Shown piece after piece: positions 25,326 through 33,995 of a stretch of 64,000 bases of DNA (position 1 is the stretch's first letter; each line of letters begins with the position of its first letter). The position numbers and the translations under genes are program-made. The stretch lies in contig NZ_FOTS01000028.1 in NCBI RefSeq assembly GCF_900114615.1, positions 1 to 64,000 on the forward strand, in the 5' to 3' direction. Under the pieces are notes generated by a model, which saw only the letters and a program-made list of their open reading frames with translations, ran no database searches and was not told the DNA's origin. The stretch is from Pelosinus propionicus DSM 13327. Its GTDB lineage: Bacteria > Bacillota > Negativicutes > DSM-13327.

Positions 25326-26645
25326 ATGATTAATAGACTTCTCATGTTTTTTGTAAATTTGATGCAAAAATATCTTCCCGATCCGTTTACTATCGCTTGG
25401 ATGATCTCTCTGGTTGTCGTGGCTATGGCCTTAGGTATTACTCATACGCCAATCATGAAAATTGTAGATGACTGGGGGAAAGGATTCTTCGGTATCTTGG
25501 CTTTTGCCATGCAAATGACTCTAGTGATCGTGAGTGGCTATGCGTTAGCTGCATCTCCCATCGTTCGCAGGTTTCTTCGATCCGTAGCTGGGGTACCGCG
25601 TACCCCTGTACAGACCATACTATTCATTGGATTTATCTCCATGGTATTATACTATCTGAATTGGGGTTTAGGGTTGATTGCGGGTGGACTGCTTGCCCGT
25701 GAAGCAGCTAAACTCCATCCAGACGTGGACTTTCGTTTGTTAGTTGCAGCCGCCTTTTCGGGGATTATCATTACTCACGGTGGTATGTCAGCATCGGTAC
25801 CTCTATTGATCAATACTAAGGGGCATTTTTTGGAAAAGCAAATTGGGCTTATTCCCTTGTCCCAAACCATTTTTCATCCACAAGCCCTATTTATTACGAT
25901 TACGTTAGCTATTGTAATTCCACTAGTTCTTGTATTGATGATTCCTAAAAAGGAAGATATGGTTTTGGCCGACCCTAGCCTGTTTGAGGATGAGCAGGCT
26001 TCAGTCCTAGCACCAGCAGAAAAACAGTTGGCTGACCATATAGACTCTAACCCTATCTTGAATTATTCTTTAGGGTTAATGGGAGTCGCTTATGTTGTTA
26101 ATTTTTTTCTAACAGGTGGAACCTTGAATTTAAACATATTGATATTCAGCTTTATAATTTTAGGCATATTAGCCCATGGTTCGCTGATTAATTATACGAA
26201 AGCTATGTCAAAAGGTGCTGGTACGGCGGCAGGAATTATCCTTCAATACCCCTTTTATGCAGGAATTATGTCAATTATGGATGGAAGTGGGCTGGTAATT
26301 TGGATCTCCGACTTGCTTTTAAAAGCGGCAAGTTACCAAACATTCGAGTTGTATTGTTACTTCTCATCCCTGATTATCAGTATCTTTGTTCCATCAGCCG
26401 GAGGCCATTGGGTTGTACAGGCACCGTTTATGCTGCCGGCAGCAGCGCAATTGGGCGTTGAGCCTTGGAAAGTGGCTATGGGTGCCGCCTGGGGTGAAAG
26501 TATCTGGAATGTGGTTTGCCCTTTTTGGGCTTTGCCCTTACTTGCAATCGCCAATATTAGTATCCGTGATCTGATCGGTTTTTCTGTGTTGTTGTTCTTT
26601 ATTGGTAACGTAGTTGCCATAACTGGTATTATGTTGTTTCAGTAA
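25326..26645 (+). CDS. atoE: Short-chain fatty acid transporter AtoE
   Basis: 439-residue integral membrane protein with about 11-12 spans, matching the AtoE family that takes up short-chain fatty acids or acetoacetate. Family features include the N-terminal YLPDPFTIAWM and the conserved IFVPSAGGHWVVQAPFMLPAA near residue 354. It is the fourth gene of the sigma-54 operon, 38 nt after the dehydrogenase. A hairpin with a T-tract follows, separating it from the CoA-transferase genes. The specific substrate may differ from butyrate or acetoacetate, given the BKACE gene alongside. Confidence 0.9.
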   Translation: MINRLLMFFVNLMQKYLPDPFTIAWMISLVVVAMALGITHTPIMKIVDDWGKGFFGILAFAMQMTLVIVSGYALAASPIVRRFLRSVAGVPRTPVQTILFIGFISMVLYYLNWGLGLIAGGLLAREAAKLHPDVDFRLLVAAAFSGIIITHGGMSASVPLLINTKGHFLEKQIGLIPLSQTIFHPQALFITITLAIVIPLVLVLMIPKKEDMVLADPSLFEDEQASVLAPAEKQLADHIDSNPILNYSLGLMGVAYVVNFFLTGGTLNLNILIFSFIILGILAHGSLINYTKAMSKGAGTAAGIILQYPFYAGIMSIMDGSGLVIWISDLLLKAASYQTFELYCYFSSLIISIFVPSAGGHWVVQAPFMLPAAAQLGVEPWKVAMGAAWGESIWNVVCPFWALPLLAIANISIRDLIGFSVLLFFIGNVVAITGIMLFQ

Positions 26646-26660
26646 AATGTAAGCTATTAA

Positions 26661-26704
26661 AAAAGTAAAGGCTACCAACAAAACGGGTAGCTTTTACTTT
26701 AGCC
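26661..26704 (+). terminator. Hairpin terminator between atoE and atoD
   Basis: Stem of about 16 bp AAAAGTAAAGGCTACC (26661-26676) with GGGTAGCTTTTACTTT (26685-26700), including one wobble pair and an 8-nt loop. It may reduce rather than abolish expression of atoDA, whose start lies 90 bp on. Confidence 0.75.
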
Positions 26705-26790
26705 CAAATATGCTAGCTATATTTAGAATTAAGCTTTATATGCAATGATATAAGTGTCTTAACGTATTATTCAAAAGGAGATTTAATAAG

Positions 26791-27447
26791 GTGAGTAAAT
26801 TAATCTGTATTGAACAAGTGGCAGAATTTCTGTATGATGGCATGGTTGCCATGTTTGGTGGTTTTCTAGGGGTAGGAACTCCAGAGGAAATCATACAGGT
26901 TATGATTGATAATAGTGTGAGTAACATCACGTTAATTGCTAATGATACGTCATTTGTGGATAAAGGGGTTGGAAAGCTGATAGCGAATCGCCAGGTAACA
27001 AAGGCCATCGTTTCTCATATTGGCACGAATCCATCTACTGGAAAGCAAATGATTGCGAATGAAATAGAAGTGGAATTAGTTCCTCAAGGAACTCTGATAG
27101 AACGGATTCGTTGCGGTGGGTCTGGATTAGGTGGTTTTCTTACACCAACAGGAATCGGCACCATGGTGGAAAAAGGTAAACAAAAACTAGTTGTTGATGA
27201 AAAGGAGTATCTATTAGAAACACCATTGCGGGCAAATATTGCGTTTATTAAAGCAAAAGCAGCGGATAGAGCAGGTAATCTAATTTATGATAAAACTGCA
27301 AGGAATTTTAATCCGCTTATAGCAATGGCTGCTGATATGGTTATAGCTGAAGTAGACGAAATAGTTGAAATTGGTGCTATTGACCCTGATCAAGTGATAA
27401 CTCCAGGGATTTTGGTGGACAAAATCATCTGTAAGAGAGGATGTTAA
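26791..27447 (+). CDS. atoD: Acetate/butyrate-acetoacetate CoA-transferase, alpha subunit
   Basis: Family I CoA-transferase alpha subunit. The FGGFLGVGTPEEII motif near residue 27 fits the GGFGxxGxPxxLI pattern, and IRCGGSGLGGFLTPTG near 108 is typical. With the beta subunit it moves CoA from an acyl-CoA to acetoacetate or a short-chain acid. The GTG start has AAGGAG upstream. The stop at 27447 is 2 nt before the beta start. The alpha and beta chains together complete activation of acetoacetate released by BKACE. Confidence 0.9.
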   Translation: MSKLICIEQVAEFLYDGMVAMFGGFLGVGTPEEIIQVMIDNSVSNITLIANDTSFVDKGVGKLIANRQVTKAIVSHIGTNPSTGKQMIANEIEVELVPQGTLIERIRCGGSGLGGFLTPTGIGTMVEKGKQKLVVDEKEYLLETPLRANIAFIKAKAADRAGNLIYDKTARNFNPLIAMAADMVIAEVDEIVEIGAIDPDQVITPGILVDKIICKRGC

Positions 27448-27449
27448 GA

Positions 27450-28109
27450 ATGAAGTCATTAGATGCAAAAGCAATCATTGCCAGGCGTGTGGCGCTGGAA
27501 TTAAGGGATGGCGATGTTGTTAATCTCGGAATCGGACTGCCGACCATGGTTGCCGGTTATTTACCGCAAGAAGTCCATGTGGTCTTCCATTCGGAGAATG
27601 GTTTCGTTGGCCTCGGTCCCGCCGACGGTACTATAAATCCTAATCTCGTGAATGCTGGTGGTCAGCCAGCAGGAGCAATTCCGGGTGCAGCGATGTTTGA
27701 TAGTGCGATGTCATTTGCCTTAATCCGCGGGGGGCATGTAGATGTTACTGTACTTGGAGGGTTACAGGTAGACAGTGATGGCAACCTGTCAAATTGGATG
27801 GTTCCCGGAAAAATGGTTCCAGGCATGGGAGGAGCTATGGATTTAGTTGTTGGTGCAAAAAAAGTCATTATTGCTATGGAGCATTGTGCGAAAGATGGAT
27901 CAGCAAAAATTCTTAATAAATGTACGCTGCCCTTGACGGGTAAGGCAGTAGTAACAATGATTGTCACTGAACTTGCAGTATTCAAGATAAGTAAAGATGG
28001 GCTTATCTTAGAAGAAATTGCCGAAGGAGTTTGTATCGAGGCACTTCGCAGTATAACGGAAGCAGGCTTTAACGTTAGCCCAACTATTCAAACTATGCAG
28101 GGTTTTTAG
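27450..28109 (+). CDS. atoA: Acetate/butyrate-acetoacetate CoA-transferase, beta subunit
   Basis: Beta subunit carrying the catalytic glutamate in FHSENGFVGLGP near residue 48, preceded by NLGIGLPTMVAGYLP. The ATG at 27450 has AGAGAGG 9 nt upstream; the in-frame ATG at 27441 would abut that sequence and is unlikely. Length 219 aa is normal. It is the last gene before a long hairpin that ends transcription from both sides. It belongs functionally with atoD, atoE and the thiolase. Confidence 0.9.
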   Translation: MKSLDAKAIIARRVALELRDGDVVNLGIGLPTMVAGYLPQEVHVVFHSENGFVGLGPADGTINPNLVNAGGQPAGAIPGAAMFDSAMSFALIRGGHVDVTVLGGLQVDSDGNLSNWMVPGKMVPGMGGAMDLVVGAKKVIIAMEHCAKDGSAKILNKCTLPLTGKAVVTMIVTELAVFKISKDGLILEEIAEGVCIEALRSITEAGFNVSPTIQTMQGF

Positions 28110-28130
28110 AGAAGGCAGATATGAAGAAGA

Positions 28131-28182
28131 AAGAAGACTTGATTCTTAGGAGTAAAACTCCGCCGAATCAAGTCTTCCTTTA
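28131..28182. terminator. Bidirectional terminator between atoA and the M20 amidohydrolase
   Basis: 13-bp stem GAAGACTTGATTC (28133-28145) with GAATCAAGTCTTC (28165-28177) and an inner GGAG/CTCC pairing. It lies between two convergent stop codons. Confidence 0.85.
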
Positions 28183-28186
28183 TGAT

Positions 28187-29311
28187 TTAGAAATCGAGCA
28201 GATCAATCGCTGTCATGGCCATCGCTTTCGCCCCTATTAAGAGCCGCTCCTGCGCATAGGGGGATCCTGCTGCTGTGGCAAATTCCGGTGTGTGTGCTGA
28301 AAGGTGGCTTCCAATGAAAATATCGGGATGGATGGTAGGTGCCGCATGACTGACATTACCGACATCGGTAGAGCCATCTGCATCGTTTGGCTCCAGCAAG
28401 GTGACTTTTTCTCCTAGAAATGTCATATTCTCTTGAAATAATTCCATTAGCTCAGGATCATTTAGCAGTTCTTTAAATAAAGGTTCATAATGCACAGCCT
28501 CAACTCTTGTATTTGTGGCAAGTGCGATACCATCTGCCAGCCTTCTTACGGCGGGAATGACGGTTTCCTCTAAATAATGAGATGATAAAGCCCGAATGGT
28601 AAATTTCCCTTCTGCCTCATCGGTTACAATGTTTGGAGCTGTTCCTCCTTTGGTGATAATTCCTGCTAAGATGGTTTCTTGTGTAAAAGTTTGCTGTAAA
28701 GGTTTAATGCCTTGATAAAACATAACAAGGGCATCTAAAGCGTTGACCCCTTTATTTGTTTTGCTGGCTACGTGGGCAGGGTGTCCGCGAAAGGTTACTT
28801 TTAAGGGATGAGTGGCGTAAGACGTGCCACCTATGTTGTTGCTGTCGCCAGGATGAATAATTAGGGCTGCCCTTAAATCATCATAAATGCCGTCGGCAGC
28901 CATGGCGACTTTGGCACCGCTGGTCTCTTCTGCAGGACAGCCAATTAAATAGGAAACGGCTCGATCTTTTGTTACGGCTGCAAATGCTGCTGCTGCACCC
29001 CAGCTCATAGCGGCAATAAGATTGTGTCCGCATGCATGGCCTAGTCCTGGCAATGCATCATATTCAGCGAGAAAAGCAATTTTAGGTCCGCTGGTTCCAT
29101 AATGGGCAATAAAGGCTGTTTCATAACCGCTAATGTTCTTTTTAACAAGAAAACCTCGTTTTTCAGCTGCGTTAATCAATCGTTGAGCTGCTTGATATTC
29201 CTGACCGCTCAGTTCAGGATGCTCGTGTAAGAACAGACTCATATTGATAAGCTCCGGCGCCATTGCATCTACTGCGGCAATTACTTGTTCTTTCCATGCT
29301 TTTTTGTCCAT
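28187..29311 (-). CDS. M20 family amidohydrolase (AbgB/N-acyl-amino-acid hydrolase type)
   Basis: 374-residue metal-dependent amidohydrolase of the M20D branch. The signature GLGHACGHNLIAAMSWGAA near residue 90 has the metal-binding Cys/His. PAEETSGAKVAMA near 127 has the catalytic Glu pair, and GHPAHVASKTNKGVNALDAL lies in the dimerisation region. Such enzymes cleave aminoacyl or acyl amide bonds, for example in p-aminobenzoyl-glutamate or N-acyl amino acids. GAGGTG precedes the ATG. It is last in an eight-gene minus-strand peptide operon, so a peptide or amino-acid amide substrate is likely. Confidence 0.87.
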   Translation of the reverse strand: MDKKAWKEQVIAAVDAMAPELINMSLFLHEHPELSGQEYQAAQRLINAAEKRGFLVKKNISGYETAFIAHYGTSGPKIAFLAEYDALPGLGHACGHNLIAAMSWGAAAAFAAVTKDRAVSYLIGCPAEETSGAKVAMAADGIYDDLRAALIIHPGDSNNIGGTSYATHPLKVTFRGHPAHVASKTNKGVNALDALVMFYQGIKPLQQTFTQETILAGIITKGGTAPNIVTDEAEGKFTIRALSSHYLEETVIPAVRRLADGIALATNTRVEAVHYEPLFKELLNDPELMELFQENMTFLGEKVTLLEPNDADGSTDVGNVSHAAPTIHPDIFIGSHLSAHTPEFATAAGSPYAQERLLIGAKAMAMTAIDLLDF

Positions 29312-29340
29312 GATTATCTTTCACCTCAGTTCTCCAGTCT

Positions 29341-30291
29341 TTAATTGATAGTAGCAGCTTCAATGATTTCGAAGTTGTTTAAAAAAGAATTCAGTACCCC
29401 TGTGACTCCTAGGGGAAGTGTTGCTTTATCGGTAGTATGCCCGAAGTGTAAATGATAGAGGACGGGTTTTTGTAAATTTCCTAAACGATCTCGCAAGACT
29501 TCTTCCACAGTGAAGTCAGGTGGTTCTAACTCTAATTCACAGTTGGCGCATACATCAAATACAATTCCTGCTGTATCTTGCAGTTTACCAGCTAATAATA
29601 ATTGGGTCAGCATTCGGTCTATGCGGTAGGGGGCTTCTGCGACTTCTTCTAAGCACAGAATTTTCTCCCTGGTATCAATTTCATAAGGGGTTCCAAGAGT
29701 GGCGGTAATGAGGCTTAAGTTTCCTCCTGTCAGTTGTCCGTGAGCCTCTCCCTGGGCGATAAAGCTGGCAGGCAATGAATCAGCAGGGTTTAAAATGGAA
29801 CCGAGAGGCGCAGAAACCGTAATCGCTCGTGATAAATAGTCCCAAGTATAATCGGTTAGACCTTTTCCCATATCAGATCCCACCATGGGACCGTGAAAGG
29901 TAACGAGGCCGGTTCTTTGCCTAATACTTATGTGTAGAGCGGTTATATCACTATAGCCAACAAATATTTTAGGATTGGCGCGTATTTTGTCATAGTCTAA
30001 TAACTCCAATAGCCGCATGGTACCATAGCCACCTCGCAAGCAAAAAATGCCATCAATATCAGGTGACGTAAACATTGTATTGATATCTGCCGCTCGCAAG
30101 TCATCTGATCCGGCTAAATATCCAAAGGTTTGATCGACTGTTTTACCTAGATGAACGTGAAATCCTTGGTTTTTTAACCACGCTATGCCTGCGAGGGTAG
30201 ACTCTTCATCCCCGGGACTGGCGGGAGCAACCACACCGATCGTGTCTCCAGGCAAGAGGCGCTTTGGTTTAATTTGAGGAATCGAAAAAAT
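29341..30291 (-). CDS. LD-carboxypeptidase (peptidase S66), probable ATT start
   Basis: S66 serine peptidase that typically removes D-Ala from murein tetrapeptides (LdcA/MccF/YkfA family). Visible parts: GDTIGVVAPASPGD at the N-terminus, FVGYSDITALH near residue 110, nucleophile region GPMVGSDMG near 131, catalytic Glu in LCLEEVAEAPYRIDRM and His in HLHFGHTTDKATLPLG. The first canonical start, TTG at 30255, has no Shine-Dalgarno and would cut off the conserved KPKRLLPGD. Upstream the only suitable codon is ATT at 30291, placed 7 nt after AGGAGG. I therefore extend the gene to it. It belongs to the opp operon, 29 bp ahead of the M20 gene. Confidence 0.85.
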   Translation of the reverse strand: MFSIPQIKPKRLLPGDTIGVVAPASPGDEESTLAGIAWLKNQGFHVHLGKTVDQTFGYLAGSDDLRAADINTMFTSPDIDGIFCLRGGYGTMRLLELLDYDKIRANPKIFVGYSDITALHISIRQRTGLVTFHGPMVGSDMGKGLTDYTWDYLSRAITVSAPLGSILNPADSLPASFIAQGEAHGQLTGGNLSLITATLGTPYEIDTREKILCLEEVAEAPYRIDRMLTQLLLAGKLQDTAGIVFDVCANCELELEPPDFTVEEVLRDRLGNLQKPVLYHLHFGHTTDKATLPLGVTGVLNSFLNNFEIIEAATIN

Positions 30292-30327
30292 AAGATCACC
30301 TCCTATATATTTTTTTGAGCAAAAATA

Positions 30328-30413
30328 CGAAACGCGAAGGCGTGAAGAGGCGAAGTTAATAGGTCGAGTATGTTTGCTCGTGTTCTTCCTCGTTCTTCGT
30401 GTCTTCGCGTTTC
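30328..30413. repeat. Dispersed palindromic repeat, GAAACGCGAAG type
   Basis: Arms GAAACGCGAAG (30329-30339) and CTTCGCGTTTC (30403-30413), with further CGAAG/CTTCG-like pairings inside. A related element is at 45012-45099 and a degenerate half at about 4225-4255. It lies between the S66 peptidase and oppA genes and would form a long hairpin in the operon mRNA. Confidence 0.7.
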
Positions 30414-30450
30414 AAAAGATCTTATTTTTTAAAAAATGCGCAGTATTTTC

Positions 30451-32043
30451 TTACTTCTCTATATAGGCAGTTTTGAAATCAGCAAGACCAAGTACGGACC
30501 AGAAGTAGCCTTTTACAGAAGATCTTGCGACAAATGGCTGGGTTGTATAATAAATGGGAAGGATCACTGCATCATCAAAAAGAACTTTTTCTCCATCATG
30601 CATGGCTTGCATACGAACACTTTGATCCATTGTGGATTGGGCAGTTTCAATCAGGTTATTATATGCTGAGTTCTTATATTTAGCATCATTGCTGGGATCT
30701 TTAAATACATCCATAAAAGTCATTGGGTCTGCATAGTCACCGACCCAGGACGCCCGTGCAACTTGAAATTCACCTTGAGTTCGTGATTCTAAAAATACTT
30801 TTGATTCTTGATTTGTTAAAGTGGCGGTTACACCCAAGTTTTGTTTCCACATTTCTTGAATTGCTTCAGCAATGGATTTATGCATTTCGCCAGTATTAAA
30901 TAGAATTGTAATAGGAGGCAATCCTTGTCCGCCGGGATAGCCAGCCTCTGTTAACAGCTTTTTAGCTAGCTCGGTATCTTCAATGGCATAATTTCCGCCT
31001 TCATCTCGAAAATCTTTACCTGTAGCTGGATTTGTAAGACCTGGTGCCACCCATGCATACGCTGGCTTCTTTCCGCCTTTGATTACATTTTTGACGAGTG
31101 CATCGCGATTAATGCCCAAGGTAAGAGCTTTACGTACTTTAGGGTTGTCAAAGGGAGCTTTTTGGGTATTAAATACATAGTAATAGGTGCCTAAGTAAGG
31201 GGATATTTGGAGAAGCCCTTCTTTATTCAGACGGTCATGCTCTACAACAGGCGGTTCCACCATCATATCAACTTGTTTATTTTCGAGCAGCGACAATCGG
31301 GTTGATTGAGAATCACTTATTGGCCATTCCATTTTTGTGAGTTTCACAGCTGCTGTATCCCAGTATTGATCATTCTTTGCAAAATGAATTTGACCACTGT
31401 GAACCCAATGGGTTATTTTGAAAGGGCCATTGCCAACTAAGGTATTCACTTCATTGGCCCATTTGTCAGGACTGGCAGTAACTGTTTTTGGATGAACTGG
31501 ATAAAAGGAATGAAAGGCTGCTAAGCTTAAGAAATAAGCTGTAGGTTTTTCTAAAGTCACTTCTAGAGTATGCTCATTTAAGGCTTTTACTCCTACAGCG
31601 TCAGCTGCAGCTTTTTTTTCATTATATGCTTGCGCGTTTTTTATAGAGAATAACATATAGGCATTTTCAGAAGCAAACTCAGGATTTAAGACGCGCTTCC
31701 AGGCAAACTCAAAATCCCCTGCAGTTACAGGATCGCCATTAGACCATTTTGCATTCTGTCGTAAATAAAAAACATACTTGAGACCGTCAGGAGTAACCTC
31801 CCAGCGTTCTGCCACGCCGGGAGCAGGCTGGTCTTTTGCATCCAGGCGGGTCAAACCTTCAAAGATCTGCAATTCGACTAAGGATTCTGGAATGGCTGTG
31901 GACTTAGCAGGATCTAAGGTTGCCGGTTCCGCCTCTAAGGCATAACGCAGCAGCTGCTCGTTGTTATCTGATTTACTGCAGCCTACTGTTAGGCCAAGGA
32001 TCATTATTAGCATCATCATGACTAGAAGGACTTTTTTACACAT
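30451..32043 (-). CDS. oppA: Oligopeptide ABC transporter substrate-binding lipoprotein
   Basis: 530-residue SBP of the OppA/DppA type that captures peptides outside the cytoplasmic membrane. A lipoprotein signal ends LTVGC (lipobox Cys near residue 22). The SBP_bac_5 body carries LDPAKSTAIPES near 43, VFYLRQNAKWSNGDPVTAGDF near 89 and a C-terminal region ending in the ILPIYYTTQPFVA segment. It is the sixth gene of the operon, after the serine hydrolase. In Opp systems the SBP fixes ligand choice; neighbouring LD-carboxypeptidase suggests murein peptides. Confidence 0.92.
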   Translation of the reverse strand: MCKKVLLVMMMLIMILGLTVGCSKSDNNEQLLRYALEAEPATLDPAKSTAIPESLVELQIFEGLTRLDAKDQPAPGVAERWEVTPDGLKYVFYLRQNAKWSNGDPVTAGDFEFAWKRVLNPEFASENAYMLFSIKNAQAYNEKKAAADAVGVKALNEHTLEVTLEKPTAYFLSLAAFHSFYPVHPKTVTASPDKWANEVNTLVGNGPFKITHWVHSGQIHFAKNDQYWDTAAVKLTKMEWPISDSQSTRLSLLENKQVDMMVEPPVVEHDRLNKEGLLQISPYLGTYYYVFNTQKAPFDNPKVRKALTLGINRDALVKNVIKGGKKPAYAWVAPGLTNPATGKDFRDEGGNYAIEDTELAKKLLTEAGYPGGQGLPPITILFNTGEMHKSIAEAIQEMWKQNLGVTATLTNQESKVFLESRTQGEFQVARASWVGDYADPMTFMDVFKDPSNDAKYKNSAYNNLIETAQSTMDQSVRMQAMHDGEKVLFDDAVILPIYYTTQPFVARSSVKGYFWSVLGLADFKTAYIEK

Positions 32044-32189
32044 TGTTTTTCCCCCTTAATAGTGAAATGAACTCGGAAATATTCATATATAGCCTAAAGC
32101 ATAATAGCATAACTTAAGACTAAATAAATTGAGCTTCATTATGCTCGTTATTTGTGTTTTATCTAAATAGACTTTCTTGTTAGGGCATC

Positions 32190-32975
32190 TTACTTGAACT
32201 GTCCAAAATGTTCGTAAATTACCTTGCCAAGGGCAGCGACTAGCTGAAGTCCTTCTACATTAGCGGGAAGATCAGCAGTCATAATGCAAACAATATAAGG
32301 ACCGCCGGGTAAGAAGAGGATTCCTCCATCGTGCTCTACTCCCGGGAGAGTTCCTGTTTTATGAGCAATTGCTATTTCTTCTGGTAAGAAGAAGGGTAAT
32401 TTATCTCTAACTTGCTGCCTGGATAAAATATCAATCATTAGTTTGCCATAATCAGCAGGAAGATTGGTATGATCGTAAATTTTTGTTAATAAACATATGA
32501 TATCTGCTGAAGAGGTTTCGTTTTCCAGACCTGCTGCAGCGGCAGCAAAATCCATCATTTGGCGGCGTAGTACCGTTGATTTTAATCCCAGATGCTCCAT
32601 GGTTTGGTTTACTGTGCTCATACCAATAAAATCGATAATCATATTGGTTGCGGTATTGTCACTGAGGATAATCATTAAGGTTACAAGTTCTCGAATCGTC
32701 ATAGCGATACCTGGCCGTAGTTCTTTTAGAATACCAGCCCCGTCTACGCGTAATTCATCCTTTACAATCAGAAGCTGTTCAAGGTCGATTTTGCCAGCTG
32801 CTGCTTGGCGCATTACTTCATACATGATCGGGATTTTAATCATACTCGCTGCAGGGAAGACCATGTCGGGATTTAATGCGAAATGCTGGCCATTGGAATG
32901 ATTCTGAATCACCATTCCCCAGCGGCCTGTATATGCTGCTAAGGTATCTTCGATTTTTTTTTGCAATTCTTTCAT
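32190..32975 (-). CDS. Class A beta-lactamase-fold serine hydrolase, no signal peptide
   Basis: 261-residue serine hydrolase with the three penicillin-recognising motifs: SMIK (SxxK) near residue 44, SDN near 106 and KTG near 213. No signal peptide precedes them, so the protein is predicted cytoplasmic. The Glu166 motif of true class A beta-lactamases (ExxLN) is not clearly present; GLENETSS is the nearest segment. That and its place inside an oligopeptide operon beside an LD-carboxypeptidase argue for a peptidase or amidase role on D-amino-acid-containing peptides rather than resistance. This function is inferred. Confidence 0.82.
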   Translation of the reverse strand: MKELQKKIEDTLAAYTGRWGMVIQNHSNGQHFALNPDMVFPAASMIKIPIMYEVMRQAAAGKIDLEQLLIVKDELRVDGAGILKELRPGIAMTIRELVTLMIILSDNTATNMIIDFIGMSTVNQTMEHLGLKSTVLRRQMMDFAAAAAGLENETSSADIICLLTKIYDHTNLPADYGKLMIDILSRQQVRDKLPFFLPEEIAIAHKTGTLPGVEHDGGILFLPGGPYIVCIMTADLPANVEGLQLVAALGKVIYEHFGQFK

Positions 32976-33017
32976 AGGTTTCTCCTAACTATTATGTGGT
33001 AATTTAAATTATGCGCA

Positions 33018-33995
33018 TTACCTTTTTTGAATGAGATGGCATGCTGCCAGGTGACCAGCACCTATATCTTGCAGTAATGGTTCCTGCTCAGAACATATAT
33101 CCATGACATGAGGACAGCGAGAGGAAAATCGGCAGCCAGCAGGAGGATTAAGAGGGCTTGGAACATCGCCTGTTAAGGGAATACGTTGTCGTTTGACCTC
33201 TGCTAATGGATCTGGAATGGGTATAGCCGATAGCAGTGCCTTCGTATAAGGGTGCTGAGGTCTGCGGTATAGTTCAATGCTATCGGCCAGTTCCACGATT
33301 TTGCCCAAATACATGACTGCAACCCTATCGCTGATATGTTTTACCATGGCCAGATCGTGAGCAATAAACAAATAAGTCAATTCTAGTTCGTCCTGCAAGC
33401 GTTCTAATAAATTAACTACTTGGGCTTGAATTGAAACATCCAGGGCAGAAATAGGCTCATCACAAATGAGAAAGCTCGGCTCTACCGCCAATGCACGGGC
33501 AATGCCGATTCGCTGCTGCTGTCCGCCGCTAAACTCATGAGGAAATCGGCTCATATGTTCTGCATTGAGTCCTACCATTTGCAAGAGAGTTAGAATTCTC
33601 TCTTTTCGTTCCCCATAGGAGGCTAACTTGTGAATGTCTAGGGGTTCACCGACGATATCACTCACCGTCATGCGAGGATTTAGCGATGCATAGGGGTCTT
33701 GAAAAATCATTTGCATTTCACGGCGCAATTTCTTTTCTTCCATTAGATGATTGATATTTTTTCCATGAAAGAGAATTTCTCCAGCGGTAGGTTTATACAA
33801 TTGAAGAATTGTTTTTCCTGTGGTAGATTTGCCGCAGCCGCTTTCGCCCACGAGGCCGAGGGTCTTACCCTTTTCAATGGAAAAACTCACGTCATCTACC
33901 GCCTTTAGGTAAGAGGCAGGGCGTCCAAAAAAATCGGTGTCAGTAATGAAATACTTTTTAAGATTGCGTACTTCTAATAGCGCTGTCTGTTCCAT
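33018..33995 (-). CDS. oppF: Oligopeptide ABC transporter ATP-binding protein OppF
   Basis: 325-residue ABC ATPase of the Opp/Dpp type. Walker [10 protein letters not shown] lies near residue 45, signature SGGQQQRIGIARAL near 155 and Walker B FLICDEPISALD near 175. The C-terminal oligo_HPY extension has a cysteine set (CRFSSRCPHVMDIC), probably an Fe-S or zinc site as in other family members. Its ATG overlaps the oppD stop by one base (TAATG). It forms the ATPase heterodimer with OppD. Confidence 0.93.
   Translation of the reverse strand: MEQTALLEVRNLKKYFITDTDFFGRPASYLKAVDDVSFSIEKGKTLGLVGESGCGKSTTGKTILQLYKPTAGEILFHGKNINHLMEEKKLRREMQMIFQDPYASLNPRMTVSDIVGEPLDIHKLASYGERKERILTLLQMVGLNAEHMSRFPHEFSGGQQQRIGIARALAVEPSFLICDEPISALDVSIQAQVVNLLERLQDELELTYLFIAHDLAMVKHISDRVAVMYLGKIVELADSIELYRRPQHPYTKALLSAIPIPDPLAEVKRQRIPLTGDVPSPLNPPAGCRFSSRCPHVMDICSEQEPLLQDIGAGHLAACHLIQKR

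Noticed and set aside
32190-32975. Annotating the class-A-fold hydrolase as an antibiotic-resistance beta-lactamase
   Set aside because: It lacks a signal peptide and a clear Glu166 motif and sits inside an oligopeptide operon, so a resistance role is not supported.
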